Below are positions 9,277 to 19,068 of a stretch of DNA of 64,000 bases, in pieces. The position numbers were made by a program, and so were the translations under genes. Under the pieces are notes generated by a model. The model was not told the origin of the DNA. It made no database searches and was given only the letters and a program-made list of their open reading frames with translations. The stretch comes from CAZPHU01 sp964419255. GTDB lineage: Bacteria; Fibrobacterota; Chitinivibrionia; Chitinivibrionales; CAYFVL01. The stretch covers positions 1 to 64,000 of the forward strand of contig CAYQOU010000014.1 of the NCBI GenBank assembly GCA_964419255.1, in the 5' to 3' direction. Numbering within the stretch: position 1 is the stretch's first letter; every line of letters begins with the position of its first letter.

Positions 9277-11670
9277 TTACCCGCATTTGGAAAACCCGCA
9301 GCTGCGACAAACCGCACAGCCACCTTCATGCTCCATCATTCCACCGCATTCGGGGCATTGCGGACAGTGTCCCAGATCGACCTCCACCGCCTTGTAGTTT
9401 TCAGAGGATTCGGAGCTTATTGACGCTCCGGGAAGGCTGAGAGCTGCGTTACGCATGTGTTCCATTTCGTTTATCGCCTTTTCCAGCACCCGGGCGATCG
9501 CATCGGCGCAGGAAAGAATCATTTCTCCTTCACTCCAGGTTGGTACGGGACAGCGTATACCACGAAGCTGCTCGACCAGAGATTTTGGATCCACACCCGA
9601 ACGCAGAGACACCGACAGGAGACGCGCGACGGCTTCGGCATTGGATGCGGCACAACCTCCGGATTTACCCATCTGAGTAAAAACTTCGCACAGCCCATAC
9701 TCGTCGGAATTAATATTAACATACAGATTTCCACATCCTGTTTTGGCCTTGTAGGTACGGCCATGAGTCACTCCCGGACGCGGTCGAGGATGGATACTTC
9801 CGGGACCGATATGTGAGATAACCGCTCCTCCATTCTGACCTTTCCCACTGGTTAGAACCTGATTCTGCCGTGATCCGTCACGGTATACAGTCACCCCCTT
9901 ACAATTCAACTCGTAGGCATACCTGAATACCTCTTCGACATCGGCGACCGTTGCATCGTTGCGGAAATTTACAGTTTTGGAAACTGCATTATCGGTGTAT
10001 TTCTGGAAAGATGCCTGTATCGATATGTGCCACCGAGGCTCGATATCATGAGAAGTCACAAAAACATCCCGTATGCGTTTGGGGATACCATACACCTTGC
10101 ATAAGCTTCCGGTATCGGCAACCATCTTCACCAGTTCCTTGGAGTAGAAGCCCTCCTGATGCGCAATTTTTTCGAACGCAGGATGAATCTCCAGCAAGTG
10201 CTCTCCATCAAGGACATTCTTTTCGTAGGCGATCGCAAACAGCGGCTCGATTCCGCTTGAACACCCGGCGATCATACTGATGGTACCGGTCGGGGCAATG
10301 GTTGTCACCGTTGCGTTACGCATCGGCAAACCATCTTTTTTGTCATATACAGAGCCCTCATAGTTTGGGAAAACACCACGTTCCTGTCCTAAAAATGCAC
10401 TGACCTTATGCCCTTCGGCTTGGATAAATTTCATCACTTCCTCGGCGATGTTTGCCGCAGCATGTGAGTTGTACGGAATCCCCAGTTCGATGAGAAGATC
10501 GGCAAAACCCATAACACCAAGACCGATCTTCCGATTACTCTTTGTCATTTTGTCGATCTCAGGCAGGGGATATTTGTTTACCTCGATAACATCATCCAGA
10601 AAGCGGACCGCGGTCGTGATAGTGTCGCTGAGTTTGGCATAATCGATTCTTTTCTCTCGATTCTCCTCCTTGATCATGCGAGCCAGATTGATAGAGCCAA
10701 GGTTACATGATTCATAAGGTAAAAGCGGCTGCTCACCACAGGGGTTGGTACTTTCTATCTGTCCCACATGGGGGGTGGGATTTGAGGCATTTATCCTGTC
10801 CAGAAAGACTATTCCTGGCTCTCCATTTTGCCAGGCAAGTTGAACAACCCGCTTAAACACTTTTTTTGCCTTAAGCTGCCCCACCACCTCTCCGGTTCTC
10901 GGATTACGCAGTGGATACTCCTCATCCCGCTTCAGGGCTTCCATAAACTCATTAGTTACACCAACTGAAATATTGAAATTCGAAAGGAACCCATCCCGCT
11001 CCTTCATCTCGATAAAATCCATTATCTCAGGATGGGTGCAGTTGAGAATCCCCATGTTAGCGCCCCTGCGCGTCCCCCCCTGTTTTACCGTCTCGGTAGC
11101 GATGTCAAACACCCGCATGAAACTAAGCGGCCCGCTGGACACGCCCTTGGTTGATTTGACCCGATCGTTCTTCGGCCTGACATTAGAAAACGAAAAACCG
11201 GTCCCTCCCCCACTCTTATGAATAAGCGCCGTATTCTTAACGGCAGTGAAGATATCCTCCATCGAGTCCCCGATTGGCAGTACAAAACAGGCGGAAAGCT
11301 GCTGAAGCTCTCGCCCCGCATTCATCAGCGTCGGTGAATTAGGCAGAAAATCCATATTGGCCATCATGGTATAAAATTTTTCGATCCAGATAGTAGTATT
11401 AACTTCGGGATCAAAGATTTTTTCGGCACCGGCAATGTTTTCAGCGACCCGATAAAATAACTCTTCAGGAGTTTCTACAGGATTTCCATTCTCATCCTTA
11501 CGAAGATAGCGCTTTTCGAGAACCTTACGCGCATTATCGGAGATTCTGACCTTTTTCTCTAAAAGATGCGTTTTTAATATCCGAGTTTGCCCCTGTTGTG
11601 GGGATTCAGACTTCGAGACTGTTGACCGAACCGTTTTGCCGGCCTTGTCAATGGTAGCTTCTGGGGACAT
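9277..11670 (-). CDS. nrdJ: Class II (adenosylcobalamin-dependent) ribonucleotide reductase
   Basis: Makes deoxyribonucleotides for DNA synthesis using a cobalamin-derived radical, so it works with or without oxygen. The 797-residue length fits the NrdJ type with a C-terminal cysteine-rich tail. Visible hallmarks: the first redox cysteine in LSACFVLP; GGGTGFSFSNVRP; QGGTRRGANMG; the catalytic NPCGEQPL loop (Asn, Cys, Glu); the second redox cysteine in ESCNLGSINL; and APTGTISMIAGCSSGIEP. The last 30 residues form a zinc-ribbon-like tail (CPQCPECGGMM, CAVCRSCGFSKCG) that probably re-reduces the active site. The start is supported by AGGAG 9 nt upstream. I saw no other RNR class in the window. 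Confidence 0.97.
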   Translation of the reverse strand: MSPEATIDKAGKTVRSTVSKSESPQQGQTRILKTHLLEKKVRISDNARKVLEKRYLRKDENGNPVETPEELFYRVAENIAGAEKIFDPEVNTTIWIEKFYTMMANMDFLPNSPTLMNAGRELQQLSACFVLPIGDSMEDIFTAVKNTALIHKSGGGTGFSFSNVRPKNDRVKSTKGVSSGPLSFMRVFDIATETVKQGGTRRGANMGILNCTHPEIMDFIEMKERDGFLSNFNISVGVTNEFMEALKRDEEYPLRNPRTGEVVGQLKAKKVFKRVVQLAWQNGEPGIVFLDRINASNPTPHVGQIESTNPCGEQPLLPYESCNLGSINLARMIKEENREKRIDYAKLSDTITTAVRFLDDVIEVNKYPLPEIDKMTKSNRKIGLGVMGFADLLIELGIPYNSHAAANIAEEVMKFIQAEGHKVSAFLGQERGVFPNYEGSVYDKKDGLPMRNATVTTIAPTGTISMIAGCSSGIEPLFAIAYEKNVLDGEHLLEIHPAFEKIAHQEGFYSKELVKMVADTGSLCKVYGIPKRIRDVFVTSHDIEPRWHISIQASFQKYTDNAVSKTVNFRNDATVADVEEVFRYAYELNCKGVTVYRDGSRQNQVLTSGKGQNGGAVISHIGPGSIHPRPRPGVTHGRTYKAKTGCGNLYVNINSDEYGLCEVFTQMGKSGGCAASNAEAVARLLSVSLRSGVDPKSLVEQLRGIRCPVPTWSEGEMILSCADAIARVLEKAINEMEHMRNAALSLPGASISSESSENYKAVEVDLGHCPQCPECGGMMEHEGGCAVCRSCGFSKCG

Positions 11671-11995
11671 GGTAATGACTCCTAACGTTTTATCTTCTTA
11701 TGATTCTTTTTCGAGTGGAAGCAGGCGTCGAACAGAATACATCAGCAAAACATACAATGGATAGCGCCCGTCCGTGTCAGTTAAAATATCTATCCTAAAT
11801 GGCAGTGTCAAGTAGAAAACCTCTCCTTCATACAATATACGGTATAGCGAGCACACCTATTGCCCCACGGATTGTATGAAGAGAGCAATCACCATTATAG
11901 CTATATGCAATGGAGTCAAACACTTAAGCTTTTTCCCATCGCTAACAATAACTATATTTACACACATTTGTGTCAGATCTGAAAGGAGATCGTCC
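11671..11995. promoter_or_regulatory. Divergent promoter region of nrdJ and prfB
   Basis: This 325-base gap must hold the promoters for both genes. AT-rich stretches (for example TATAATG-like and TACAATATAC motifs) are present, but I cannot fix a promoter. I found no convincing cobalamin riboswitch and no clear pair of NrdR boxes. GAAAGGAGAT just before 11996 is the prfB ribosome-binding site. Confidence 0.4.
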
Positions 11996-13091
11996 ATGCC
12001 GGAAATTGATATGGAAAAATTGGGAGATTTTCGCAAAAGAATCCAAAATCTTAGGGGGTATCTTTGAAATAGATACCAAAAAAGAGAAGCTGCAAGCTCT
12101 GGAGGCAGAGAGCACCAGAGGTGAGTTTTGGGATGATCCCGATACCGCACAGAAGGTACTCAAGAAGGTAAAAGGGCTCAAATCTACTATAGAACCGTGG
12201 GAGAATGCGAAAACGGAGTGCGAAGATACCATCGACCTGATACAAATGGCTCAGGAAGAGCAAGATGAGGCCACTCTCAACGATCTGGTGCCTCAGATAG
12301 AGAAGCTGGAAAAGGAGATTCAGCACCTGGAGTTCGTTCGCAAACTCAGCGGAGAAAACGACCGGCAATCAGCTATCTTCTCCATTCACAGCGGTGCGGG
12401 AGGGACCGAGAGCTGCGACTGGTGCGATATGCTTTATCGCATGTATGTCAGATGGATAGAAAACAAAGGATTCTCCTATACAATTATAGACATCCTTCCC
12501 GGTGAAGAGGCCGGACTCAAGAGTGTTACTCTGGAAGTGGAAGGCGAATATGCGTATGGGCATCTCAAAGCCGAATCCGGAGTTCACCGTCTGGTGAGAA
12601 TTTCTCCTTTCGACTCCAATGCCCGCAGACACACCTCTTTTGCTTCGGTGTTTGCTTATCCGGTCATCGAAGAGGTTGATGATGTAGAGATCGAAGATAA
12701 GGATTTGCGTATCGATACCTACCGGGCAAGCGGGGCCGGCGGACAGCACGTCAACAAGACGGATTCCGCTGTGCGAATTACGCATATTCCCACCGGCATC
12801 GTTGTACAATGCCAAAACGAGCGCTCTCAGATGAAAAACAGAGCAACTGCAATGCGTCTTTTGAAATCCAGGGTAAAACAGCTCTACCGCGAGCAGGAGG
12901 AAAAGGAGCGCAGCGACAAACTTGCAGATAAGAAAAAGATCGAATGGGGCAGCCAAATCCGGTCGTATGTGCTACATCCCTACAACATGGTTAAGGATCA
13001 CCGTACCAATACTGAGACATCCAATACCCAGGCGGTTTTGGATGGGAATATAGATCAGTTCATAGAAAACTATCTACTGCAGTTTCAATGA
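11996..13091 (+). CDS. prfB: Peptide chain release factor 2 (programmed +1 frameshift)
   Basis: RF2 recognises UGA and UAA stop codons and releases the finished peptide from the ribosome. Translation starts at ATG 11996 (AAAGGAGAT upstream) and reads 23 codons (MPEIDMEKLGDFRKRIQNLRGYL spans 11996-12064) to an in-frame TGA at 12065-12067. A +1 shift there continues at GAA 12066, giving a protein of about 364 residues, normal for RF2. The stop-recognition tripeptide SPF (in VRISPFDSN) and the catalytic GGQ (in ASGAGGQHVNKTDS) are both present. The gene feeds back on itself: low RF2 lets the ribosome pause and shift. It is divergent from nrdJ and convergent with the STAS gene. Confidence 0.97.
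12053..12067 (+). promoter_or_regulatory. RF2 programmed frameshift site
   Basis: AGGGGG TAT CTT TGA: an internal Shine-Dalgarno-like AGGGGG sits 3 nt before the slippery CTT codon, which is followed by TGA. This is the same core as the classical E. coli prfB site. The ribosome slips from CUU to UUU and resumes at GAA. Confidence 0.95.
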
Positions 13092-13094
13092 TGG

Positions 13095-13117
13095 TAAGGG
13101 GGATTTATTCCCCCTTA
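13095..13117. terminator. Bidirectional terminator between prfB and STAS gene
   Basis: A 9-bp stem TAAGGGGGA / TCCCCCTTA with a 5-nt loop lies 3 nt past the prfB stop codon, followed rightward by a short T-rich stretch (TTTACG). The stop codon of the convergent STAS gene lies inside the hairpin. It probably serves both genes. Confidence 0.7.
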
Positions 13118-13431
13118 TTTACGTCCGATCTGTTTTCAATGATCGTAAAGATTGTATCCAGTCGGGTCAATCGAAGCAGATCTTTCAAAACGGGCCGGGG
13201 GCTTAAAAGAAGGATCTCGATACTTCGCGCATCACATTTTCTCTTGGCATCAAGCAGAAGTTTTAATCCGCTCGAATCGCACTCACTAACCGCCTCAAGA
13301 TCAAGGATGAGCTTTCTGGTAGTTTCTTGCGAAATGTAAGGCTCCAGCTCCTGTCGAATGCGGTCGGCATTACCAAAATGAAGCCTTTCACCGAAACGAT
13401 ACGTTCGTATAGCATCTCCAGTGCTCTTCAT
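13105..13431 (-). CDS. STAS-domain protein (anti-sigma factor antagonist type)
   Basis: A 108-residue stand-alone STAS domain of the SpoIIAA kind. The core KLILDLEAVSECDSSGLKLLL (residues about 40-60) includes the conserved DSSG region where a serine is phosphorylated by a partner kinase in known family members. Such proteins switch partner proteins on or off; no anti-sigma kinase or sigma factor is nearby. The ATG has GGGAG upstream. It lies 52 nt past the glycoside hydrolase-like gene on the same strand and could be co-transcribed with it. Confidence 0.85.
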   Translation of the reverse strand: MKSTGDAIRTYRFGERLHFGNADRIRQELEPYISQETTRKLILDLEAVSECDSSGLKLLLDAKRKCDARSIEILLLSPRPVLKDLLRLTRLDTIFTIIENRSDVNKGE

Positions 13432-13483
13432 TTTTCGGCTCCCTACATTTTTATCTGAGTAAAAACCTTCGATTTACAACCGT

Positions 13484-16400
13484 TTACTCTTGATAGATAT
13501 CCAGATAGGCCTCGCCCATAAAACCAGAGGCCCTGCCATTCATTCGCAAGAGATTATCCATGGTATTGGATACGCGAACAACCAGTTCATTGCGGCGTTT
13601 CTCACAGATATCGGTGATATCCACTTCGAGCGGATGCCACTTAAGCACACCCAGGTCCTTGCTGTTCAGGGTTACGTGAACAGGACCGGTTGCCTGTGAA
13701 AACTTTAAAACTATACGGCTAAATTGCGTCGGGACTTCAAAATCCTGCGAATAGATACCAACACCGCTAAAATAGGGATAACCATGACGGGTCCAGGAAT
13801 CATATCCGACCATCGAGGCCGGTTCGTCTATAGTCCAGCCTTTAGCTCCCTTGCTGATGGAGAAATCTCCGGCAATTACGGGAGGATATATCATTGGTTG
13901 CGGATCACTGTATTCTCCGACGGATCTAAATGAGATCCGGTTAACTCCATTGAGAATATAGTCTCTCAAATCATACTTTAGTGCTCGACTCCCGCAATAC
14001 TTACCCCAGGCTGGAATCGGCTCATCGGGGTTTTGCCCCTGAGCATTGTATGGTTGGATGGTTGCACCATTTATGGCGATCTCATATGAGCCACCCAGAG
14101 TAGCGGACTGACGGGAATCGTTTATTCCACACAAGACTAACACGCATATCTCAGGAATATGCTTGATTTCAAAATAGGCTTCACTGTAATGTGAATACCC
14201 CCCGGTCTCTCTACTCAAACCGATACGCATATTCCAGTTTGCCAGGGGTAACACGTTGAGCGAATCGGGTAGAAAACTCCACTTATCCTTCAGCATTATG
14301 CGGTATTTACGGGCAGTTGTACGATATTTATTCACCGGATGATCAGGGGAGACTATTGCAAGCTCTTCAAGATCATCCGCAACCGCAAGAAGATAGGTCT
14401 GTTTCGGATCAAACGAAAGACCGAAAACCGTTTGGTTCGCCTCATTGCGGATATCTTCGATTTTATATAGTTCGCCTTCATTACAGTCGACAAGTGCAAC
14501 TTGTTTCCCGGCAGGCAGCTCTATTTCCGCATAATAATCCGCTCTATCGGCGGTATTGTGAATAAGAATTTGATCGTAGTGGGTGTTTGATATAAATGAG
14601 CTATACAGGTCCTGACAACTCTTCCCATTCACCAGGATTTTTGCCGGACAGCTAACTCCCTGAAGAGTATCGCACACCTCCTCCACAGGCTTTACATGGA
14701 CGCAGCTACGCTTTGTCCGCACCAGTTTCTCCACTCTGTCGGTAAAAACCTCGCTGATACCATCCTCAAGACATCCGACCGGCGGCTCGTCAATAAACAC
14801 GATGGTGCCTTTCTTCACCGACACCTTTTCCAGGAACACAAGCAGGCTCTTGCTGATATATCGGGCGTAGGGTATGATTACGGCCTGATAATTGCCTTTC
14901 CGAATCCTGTCGGCGGCCCCAAACTCGCCGTTAACCCGCACAGAACAGGAAAGGAGACGAGATTCGCTAATTATATCGTATGGAATATTCTCGCCTTCCA
15001 GGCTGTTGGTGATCTTGCGCAAATTAGTCGATGCGGTCTCGGCCGACTCATTGTTATTCGGTATATATTCTGCCATAATCGACGCACTCGGCATCACCAC
15101 CGCAACCGATCTGACGACATGAAGATCGGGCTGACTGTTTGCCTCTGCCAGATGGGTAGCATATCCACACAGATCTTTTATTTGATCCCACCCCGGATAA
15201 TACCAGTTAGGATTAATCGGGGTGCGAACCTGATTGCGATGTTCGATATTAAAGTACATGCCGTCGATAAGAATTTTAGTCGGCCCGTTGAGCATGGCGC
15301 AATCGATCTCATTTTTCAGGCTCTGCACCGTTGCCCCATCACCCATGCGATTACGTCCTATAACGGTTACCGTCTCCCTGCGGTATTCAACCGTATTGGC
15401 ATCTGCCATCATACGCAAAATATGATAATTCTGATCCGTCCCCTCCTGATTCTGAATACCCACGGAGCTCAATGTTATGGAAGGAATACAGAACTGCTCC
15501 AGCAGTACACCATCGGAGCGGAGAATATCCCTCTCCGGAGTCAGAACCCACTGGGAGAGACGATATTTTTTTGCCCATGCTTCCAGTTGTCCGGCAAATC
15601 GCTCATACATGGATTGTGACATGTAGTTATAAAAATGACTGCGACTACGCACGGATTTCTCGTCAACATCGAAAAACAATCCCGGAAGAATCTTGAGAAG
15701 ATCCCGTTTGTATTTCGATCGGTACTTGACGACAAGATCATCATCCCATGGAATACTGTTTTCTGCCGGTAAAACTGCCGGCATCTCGGTGATAAACCCT
15801 TCCAGCGTAGTGGGGATGTATTTGGAAAAGGTGGCTTTCAGAGGTTCCAGCACATTCTGTATGTATGCCTGCGCAGCTTTCGGATTGAACGGGTTAGGAA
15901 TATAATGCCCAGCCGGATCGATCAGAAATGATTTTCTGAAAACCATTACACGGGTGTCTTGTGAGCCAGCCTGAAAAGTGATCTGATTTTGCTGCGGATG
16001 GATCTCCTTGCAGCTGTCCAGATCGACCTGACCATTGGGATAGGAATGCGCGGCAAGAATTATCATCTCATCGGGCCGCTCCACAGACATGACAAACTCT
16101 GCTTTAGCCTCAATCAATTTTGTGTATTCAAGAGTAATCGTCTGCGATCGCAGAGAGCTTTGTTTCTGGGCAGGCTCCTGAAAGAATCCATTACACGGTA
16201 GTGAAAAATCGTCGGCAATACGCACCCCTATGCCGGCACTCTCTGCCATCGAACAGACCGTCTCAAGGCGAGATATGTATTCTTCAGACAAATAGGCAGG
16301 TGACATTTCGGTACCTGGCCTTATTGCCACACCACCAAAGCCAAACTCAATAAACGACGTTAACTGCTGAGCCAGTTCCAGCTCCGTAATCTCCCGATTC

Positions 16401-16489
16401 CAGATCCAAAGAGCCCAGGGTTTGGATTCTCTCCGAGGATTTCTGAGCGCGGTCTTGAGGTTTTTCAAAGCGGTCTCCTGCTGGTTCAT
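13484..16489 (-). CDS. Large glycoside hydrolase-like protein (GH106/GH2-related)
   Basis: About 1,000 residues with no signal peptide. The N-terminus resembles GH106 alpha-L-rhamnosidase-like and related barrel enzymes: WALWIWNREITELELAQQL, then a GFGGVAIRPG turn and GIGVRIADDFSLPCNG. A middle region has an amidotransferase-like fold feel (YQAVIIPYARYISKSLLVFL). The C-terminus contains two beta-sandwich, carbohydrate-binding-like regions (ISFRSVGEY; a last one from about DFEVPTQFSRIVLKF). I place the start at ATG 16489; the open frame extends 20 codons upstream through a TTG. The substrate is unknown and the cytoplasmic location is an inference. It is isolated from other carbohydrate genes; the nearest same-strand neighbour is the STAS gene. 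Confidence 0.65.
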   Translation of the reverse strand: MNQQETALKNLKTALRNPRRESKPWALWIWNREITELELAQQLTSFIEFGFGGVAIRPGTEMSPAYLSEEYISRLETVCSMAESAGIGVRIADDFSLPCNGFFQEPAQKQSSLRSQTITLEYTKLIEAKAEFVMSVERPDEMIILAAHSYPNGQVDLDSCKEIHPQQNQITFQAGSQDTRVMVFRKSFLIDPAGHYIPNPFNPKAAQAYIQNVLEPLKATFSKYIPTTLEGFITEMPAVLPAENSIPWDDDLVVKYRSKYKRDLLKILPGLFFDVDEKSVRSRSHFYNYMSQSMYERFAGQLEAWAKKYRLSQWVLTPERDILRSDGVLLEQFCIPSITLSSVGIQNQEGTDQNYHILRMMADANTVEYRRETVTVIGRNRMGDGATVQSLKNEIDCAMLNGPTKILIDGMYFNIEHRNQVRTPINPNWYYPGWDQIKDLCGYATHLAEANSQPDLHVVRSVAVVMPSASIMAEYIPNNNESAETASTNLRKITNSLEGENIPYDIISESRLLSCSVRVNGEFGAADRIRKGNYQAVIIPYARYISKSLLVFLEKVSVKKGTIVFIDEPPVGCLEDGISEVFTDRVEKLVRTKRSCVHVKPVEEVCDTLQGVSCPAKILVNGKSCQDLYSSFISNTHYDQILIHNTADRADYYAEIELPAGKQVALVDCNEGELYKIEDIRNEANQTVFGLSFDPKQTYLLAVADDLEELAIVSPDHPVNKYRTTARKYRIMLKDKWSFLPDSLNVLPLANWNMRIGLSRETGGYSHYSEAYFEIKHIPEICVLVLCGINDSRQSATLGGSYEIAINGATIQPYNAQGQNPDEPIPAWGKYCGSRALKYDLRDYILNGVNRISFRSVGEYSDPQPMIYPPVIAGDFSISKGAKGWTIDEPASMVGYDSWTRHGYPYFSGVGIYSQDFEVPTQFSRIVLKFSQATGPVHVTLNSKDLGVLKWHPLEVDITDICEKRRNELVVRVSNTMDNLLRMNGRASGFMGEAYLDIYQE

Positions 16490-16754
16490 ACACACTATGA
16501 GGACGGGACACAATTCACTCAAATTACATAATACCGGGTGGCTCGTCAATTAATTTAACGCAGCCGGCGGCCGCACCATAACTGTATTCTTTTGATTTGT
16601 ATATAGTTATGAGCTTTACCCATTCTTGTGCTTTAAGTAAAGAAAACAAGTTTATATTTCACATTTCTTTCTGACCTGCCCTCGATCTGTTGATCTAATC
16701 GGCTTTGGTATCGTCTGCAATCGGATGCCAAGCTCGGGTCAGGGGATTAAATGA

Positions 16755-17255
16755 TTATTGACTCTTCCCCAGGGAGTTTAGCGCAAACCCGACTGCTTGG
16801 CCTGGATCGAAAGCTTCCTTGAAATAGGCACTGTCAACCCGTCCGATTTTTTTCAAATCCCAGCTGCCGGGCATACATACTACAGTCTTTTTCAGGTTCA
16901 GGGAGAGCGCAATTTCGCTTAAAGTGCCAAAAGCCCCCGGAAAAGCAATAATAACGTCCGACGAACGGACAACCAGAATGTTCCTTCCAATACCGAAGCC
17001 GGTTGGAATAACTACAGTACAATACGGATTGGCTGCATCTTTGTCTTCTCCGGGAAGCAGCCCTACGACCACACCACCATTCTCCCAGGCCCCCTTTGCA
17101 GCAGCCTCCATGATTCCTCCCAACCCGCCACACACAAGCACGACACCGTTGCGTGCAATATGAGCCCCCACTTCCGCAGCCGCCTGCTGCAGTTTCGGAT
17201 TTGCATCACCTCCACCGATAACCCCGATCGCAGTCAGGGGCTTTTTCGCAGCCAT
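16755..17255 (-). CDS. LOG-like protein, TIGR00725 family
   Basis: A Rossmann-fold protein of 166 residues related to the lysine decarboxylase-like/LOG proteins that include cytokinin riboside monophosphate hydrolases. VCGGLGGIMEAAAKGA (about residues 43-58) and FPGAFGTLSEIALSL (about 105-119) stand where the nucleotide-binding PGGxGT-type motif lies, here PGAFGT. Known family structures bind nucleotides, but the physiological substrate of this subgroup is not settled. The start at 17255 is favoured because GGGAG sits 6 nt upstream; an ATG two codons earlier is possible. It is the last gene of the leftward run from the acyltransferase. Confidence 0.88.
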   Translation of the reverse strand: MAAKKPLTAIGVIGGGDANPKLQQAAAEVGAHIARNGVVLVCGGLGGIMEAAAKGAWENGGVVVGLLPGEDKDAANPYCTVVIPTGFGIGRNILVVRSSDVIIAFPGAFGTLSEIALSLNLKKTVVCMPGSWDLKKIGRVDSAYFKEAFDPGQAVGFALNSLGKSQ

Positions 17256-17287
17256 ACTCATCTCCCAGTCACGCCAAATAAGTATCC

Positions 17288-17704
17288 CTATTCACCTATT
17301 ATTTTGATCAGCACCCGCTTGTCGCGCCGACCATCGAATTCACCATAAAAGATCTGCTCCCAGGGACCCAAATCCAGCCTGCCCTCGGTTATGGCCACCA
17401 CGACTTCCCGACCCATCACCTGACGCTTCAGATGTGCATCACCGTTGTCCTCAAAACCATTGTGACGGTACTGAGAGACAGGCTCATGAGGAGCAAGCCT
17501 CTCAAGCCAATCATCATAATCCTGTAATAAACCCGGCTCGTCATCATTGATATAGACGCTTGCGGTTATGTGCATCGCATTAACCAGACACAGTCCTTCT
17601 CCGACTCCACTTCGGGTAATCGCATCGGTTACCTGAGATGTGATATTCACATATCCGCGCCGCTGAGGAACATTAAAGGTCAAGGTCTGCCTGTAAGATT
17701 TCAT
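17288..17704 (-). CDS. yjbQ: YjbQ/UPF0047 family protein
   Basis: A 138-residue protein of the YjbQ (UPF0047) family, a compact trimeric fold with a metal-like site. Family segments are clear: NAMHITASVYINDDEPGLLQ, GDAHLKRQVMG and GPWEQIFYGEFDG. Some members have been reported to have weak thiamin phosphate synthase activity, but the cellular role is unsettled. Its ATG overlaps the pgi stop codon by 4 nt (ATGA), so it is translationally coupled to pgi. Confidence 0.92.
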   Translation of the reverse strand: MKSYRQTLTFNVPQRRGYVNITSQVTDAITRSGVGEGLCLVNAMHITASVYINDDEPGLLQDYDDWLERLAPHEPVSQYRHNGFEDNGDAHLKRQVMGREVVVAITEGRLDLGPWEQIFYGEFDGRRDKRVLIKIIGE

Positions 17705-19047
17705 GATTCCAGATCCTTGATTTTTTCTGCCAACGTCTTGCCCTGCTTCTCAAACCCGGGCTTCTGCAGAAGCGCAAACATGTTCTTTTTGTATGCTTCA
17801 ACACCGGGCTGATCAAAAGGATTGACCCGCAACATATACCCGGATAAACCAATTGCCTTTTCGAAGAAATAAAACAGCTGTCCAAGAGTCGCAGCAGAGC
17901 GGTCTTCCAGATAGATATTAGCTGCCGGTACGCCACCGTCTATGTGCGCCAGAAAGGTTGCCTTATGGGCATTTTCGTTTATCTGCTCGAAACTCTTTCC
18001 AGCAAGATAATTGAGCCCGTCCAGATCGGACTCGCCCCCGGGGACCGTAACGGTGGATTTAGTCGATTTTAAAATCATGAATGTTTCGAATACATTCCTC
18101 AGCCCTTCCTGCATCCACTGCCCTAAAGAATGCAAGTCGGTGGTGTAGTCTACTGCTGCAGGGAATATACCGGTCTGATTTTTCCCTTCACTTTCTCCCG
18201 ATAGCTGCTTCCACCACTCGCTGATAAAATGCAGCTGAGGCTGAAATCCTGCAAGCATCTCGATAACTTTGCCTCTGCGAAACAGAATGTTACGATTGGC
18301 GGCATAGCGGGCAGCCATATTCTGCGCCAGTTTCTCACTGCTGCAATACCCCATCGCTTCACAAGCTCCGCCAAGAAGCTCCCTGATATCGATTCCCGCT
18401 ACGGCAATAGGCAACAGGCCAACGGCGGTAAGAACAGAGAACCGGCCGCCTACATCCCCGGGAATCGGGAAAGTTGTATAGCCCTGCTCGGTAGCCAGCT
18501 GACGTAAAGCTCCTTTCTGTGGGTCGGTCGTGGCGATGATCCGTTTGGCAGCTTCTTTCTTCCCATAGCGCTTTTCCATCCACTCGCGAATGACCCGAAA
18601 TGCAATACCCGGCTCAGTGGTTGTACCACTTTTTGATATGCAGTTTACCGCCACTTCCTTATCATCGATAAACGTTAGAAGCTCGGAGAGATAGTCGGAA
18701 TTCACATGGTGCCCTAAGAAGATAACCCTCGGCTTGCGCATATCTTCAAAAGACGGACTAAGAAACTCGATGGCAGACTTGGCACCCAGGTAGGAGCCAC
18801 CTATTCCTATACAGATAAATACATCCGCCTTCTCACGAACCGATTGCGCGGCCTGCTCGATTGCAGAGATATCCTGGTTTGAGGTGTTTTCGGGAAGTTT
18901 TAACCACCCCAGAAAGTCGTTGCCCTGTCCCGTTGCCTGCTGGAGCTGTTTCTCTGCGGCTGCCGCCGCCCCTTCATACCCTTCCAACTCAGTCGGCTTA
19001 ATCCATTGTTTCAATCCACGATCATCATATACCACCCGCTGAGCCAT
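17701..19047 (-). CDS. pgi: Glucose-6-phosphate isomerase
   Basis: Interconverts glucose-6-phosphate and fructose-6-phosphate in glycolysis and gluconeogenesis. The 448-residue length fits the shorter bacterial type. Visible signatures: CIGIGGSYLGAKSAIEFL near residues 77-94, ISKSGTTTEPGIAFR (phosphate-binding loop), and GDVGGRFSVLTAVGLLP. The catalytic glutamate region lies in QWMQEG and the histidine region in ENAHKATFLAHIDGG. GGAAGGGG stands before the ATG. It lies between the diadenylate cyclase fusion (21 nt upstream) and yjbQ (overlapping), so c-di-AMP synthesis and a glycolytic enzyme are in one operon. Confidence 0.97.
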   Translation of the reverse strand: MAQRVVYDDRGLKQWIKPTELEGYEGAAAAAEKQLQQATGQGNDFLGWLKLPENTSNQDISAIEQAAQSVREKADVFICIGIGGSYLGAKSAIEFLSPSFEDMRKPRVIFLGHHVNSDYLSELLTFIDDKEVAVNCISKSGTTTEPGIAFRVIREWMEKRYGKKEAAKRIIATTDPQKGALRQLATEQGYTTFPIPGDVGGRFSVLTAVGLLPIAVAGIDIRELLGGACEAMGYCSSEKLAQNMAARYAANRNILFRRGKVIEMLAGFQPQLHFISEWWKQLSGESEGKNQTGIFPAAVDYTTDLHSLGQWMQEGLRNVFETFMILKSTKSTVTVPGGESDLDGLNYLAGKSFEQINENAHKATFLAHIDGGVPAANIYLEDRSAATLGQLFYFFEKAIGLSGYMLRVNPFDQPGVEAYKKNMFALLQKPGFEKQGKTLAEKIKDLES

Positions 19048-19068
19048 AGAGAACCCCTTCCATTTTAG

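Noticed and set aside
11671..11995. Cobalamin riboswitch or NrdR box pair before nrdJ
   Set aside because: The region is too short and lacks the B12-box pattern; TACAATATAC is only a partial match to an NrdR box and has no second copy.
12369..12956. 195-codon open frame antisense to prfB
   Set aside because: The sense strand is a certain prfB gene with conserved motifs; the antisense frame has no family resemblance.
14696..15619. 307-codon frame antisense to the glycoside hydrolase-like gene
   Set aside because: It is the mirror of a conserved coding frame, has no ribosome-binding site and no recognisable motif.
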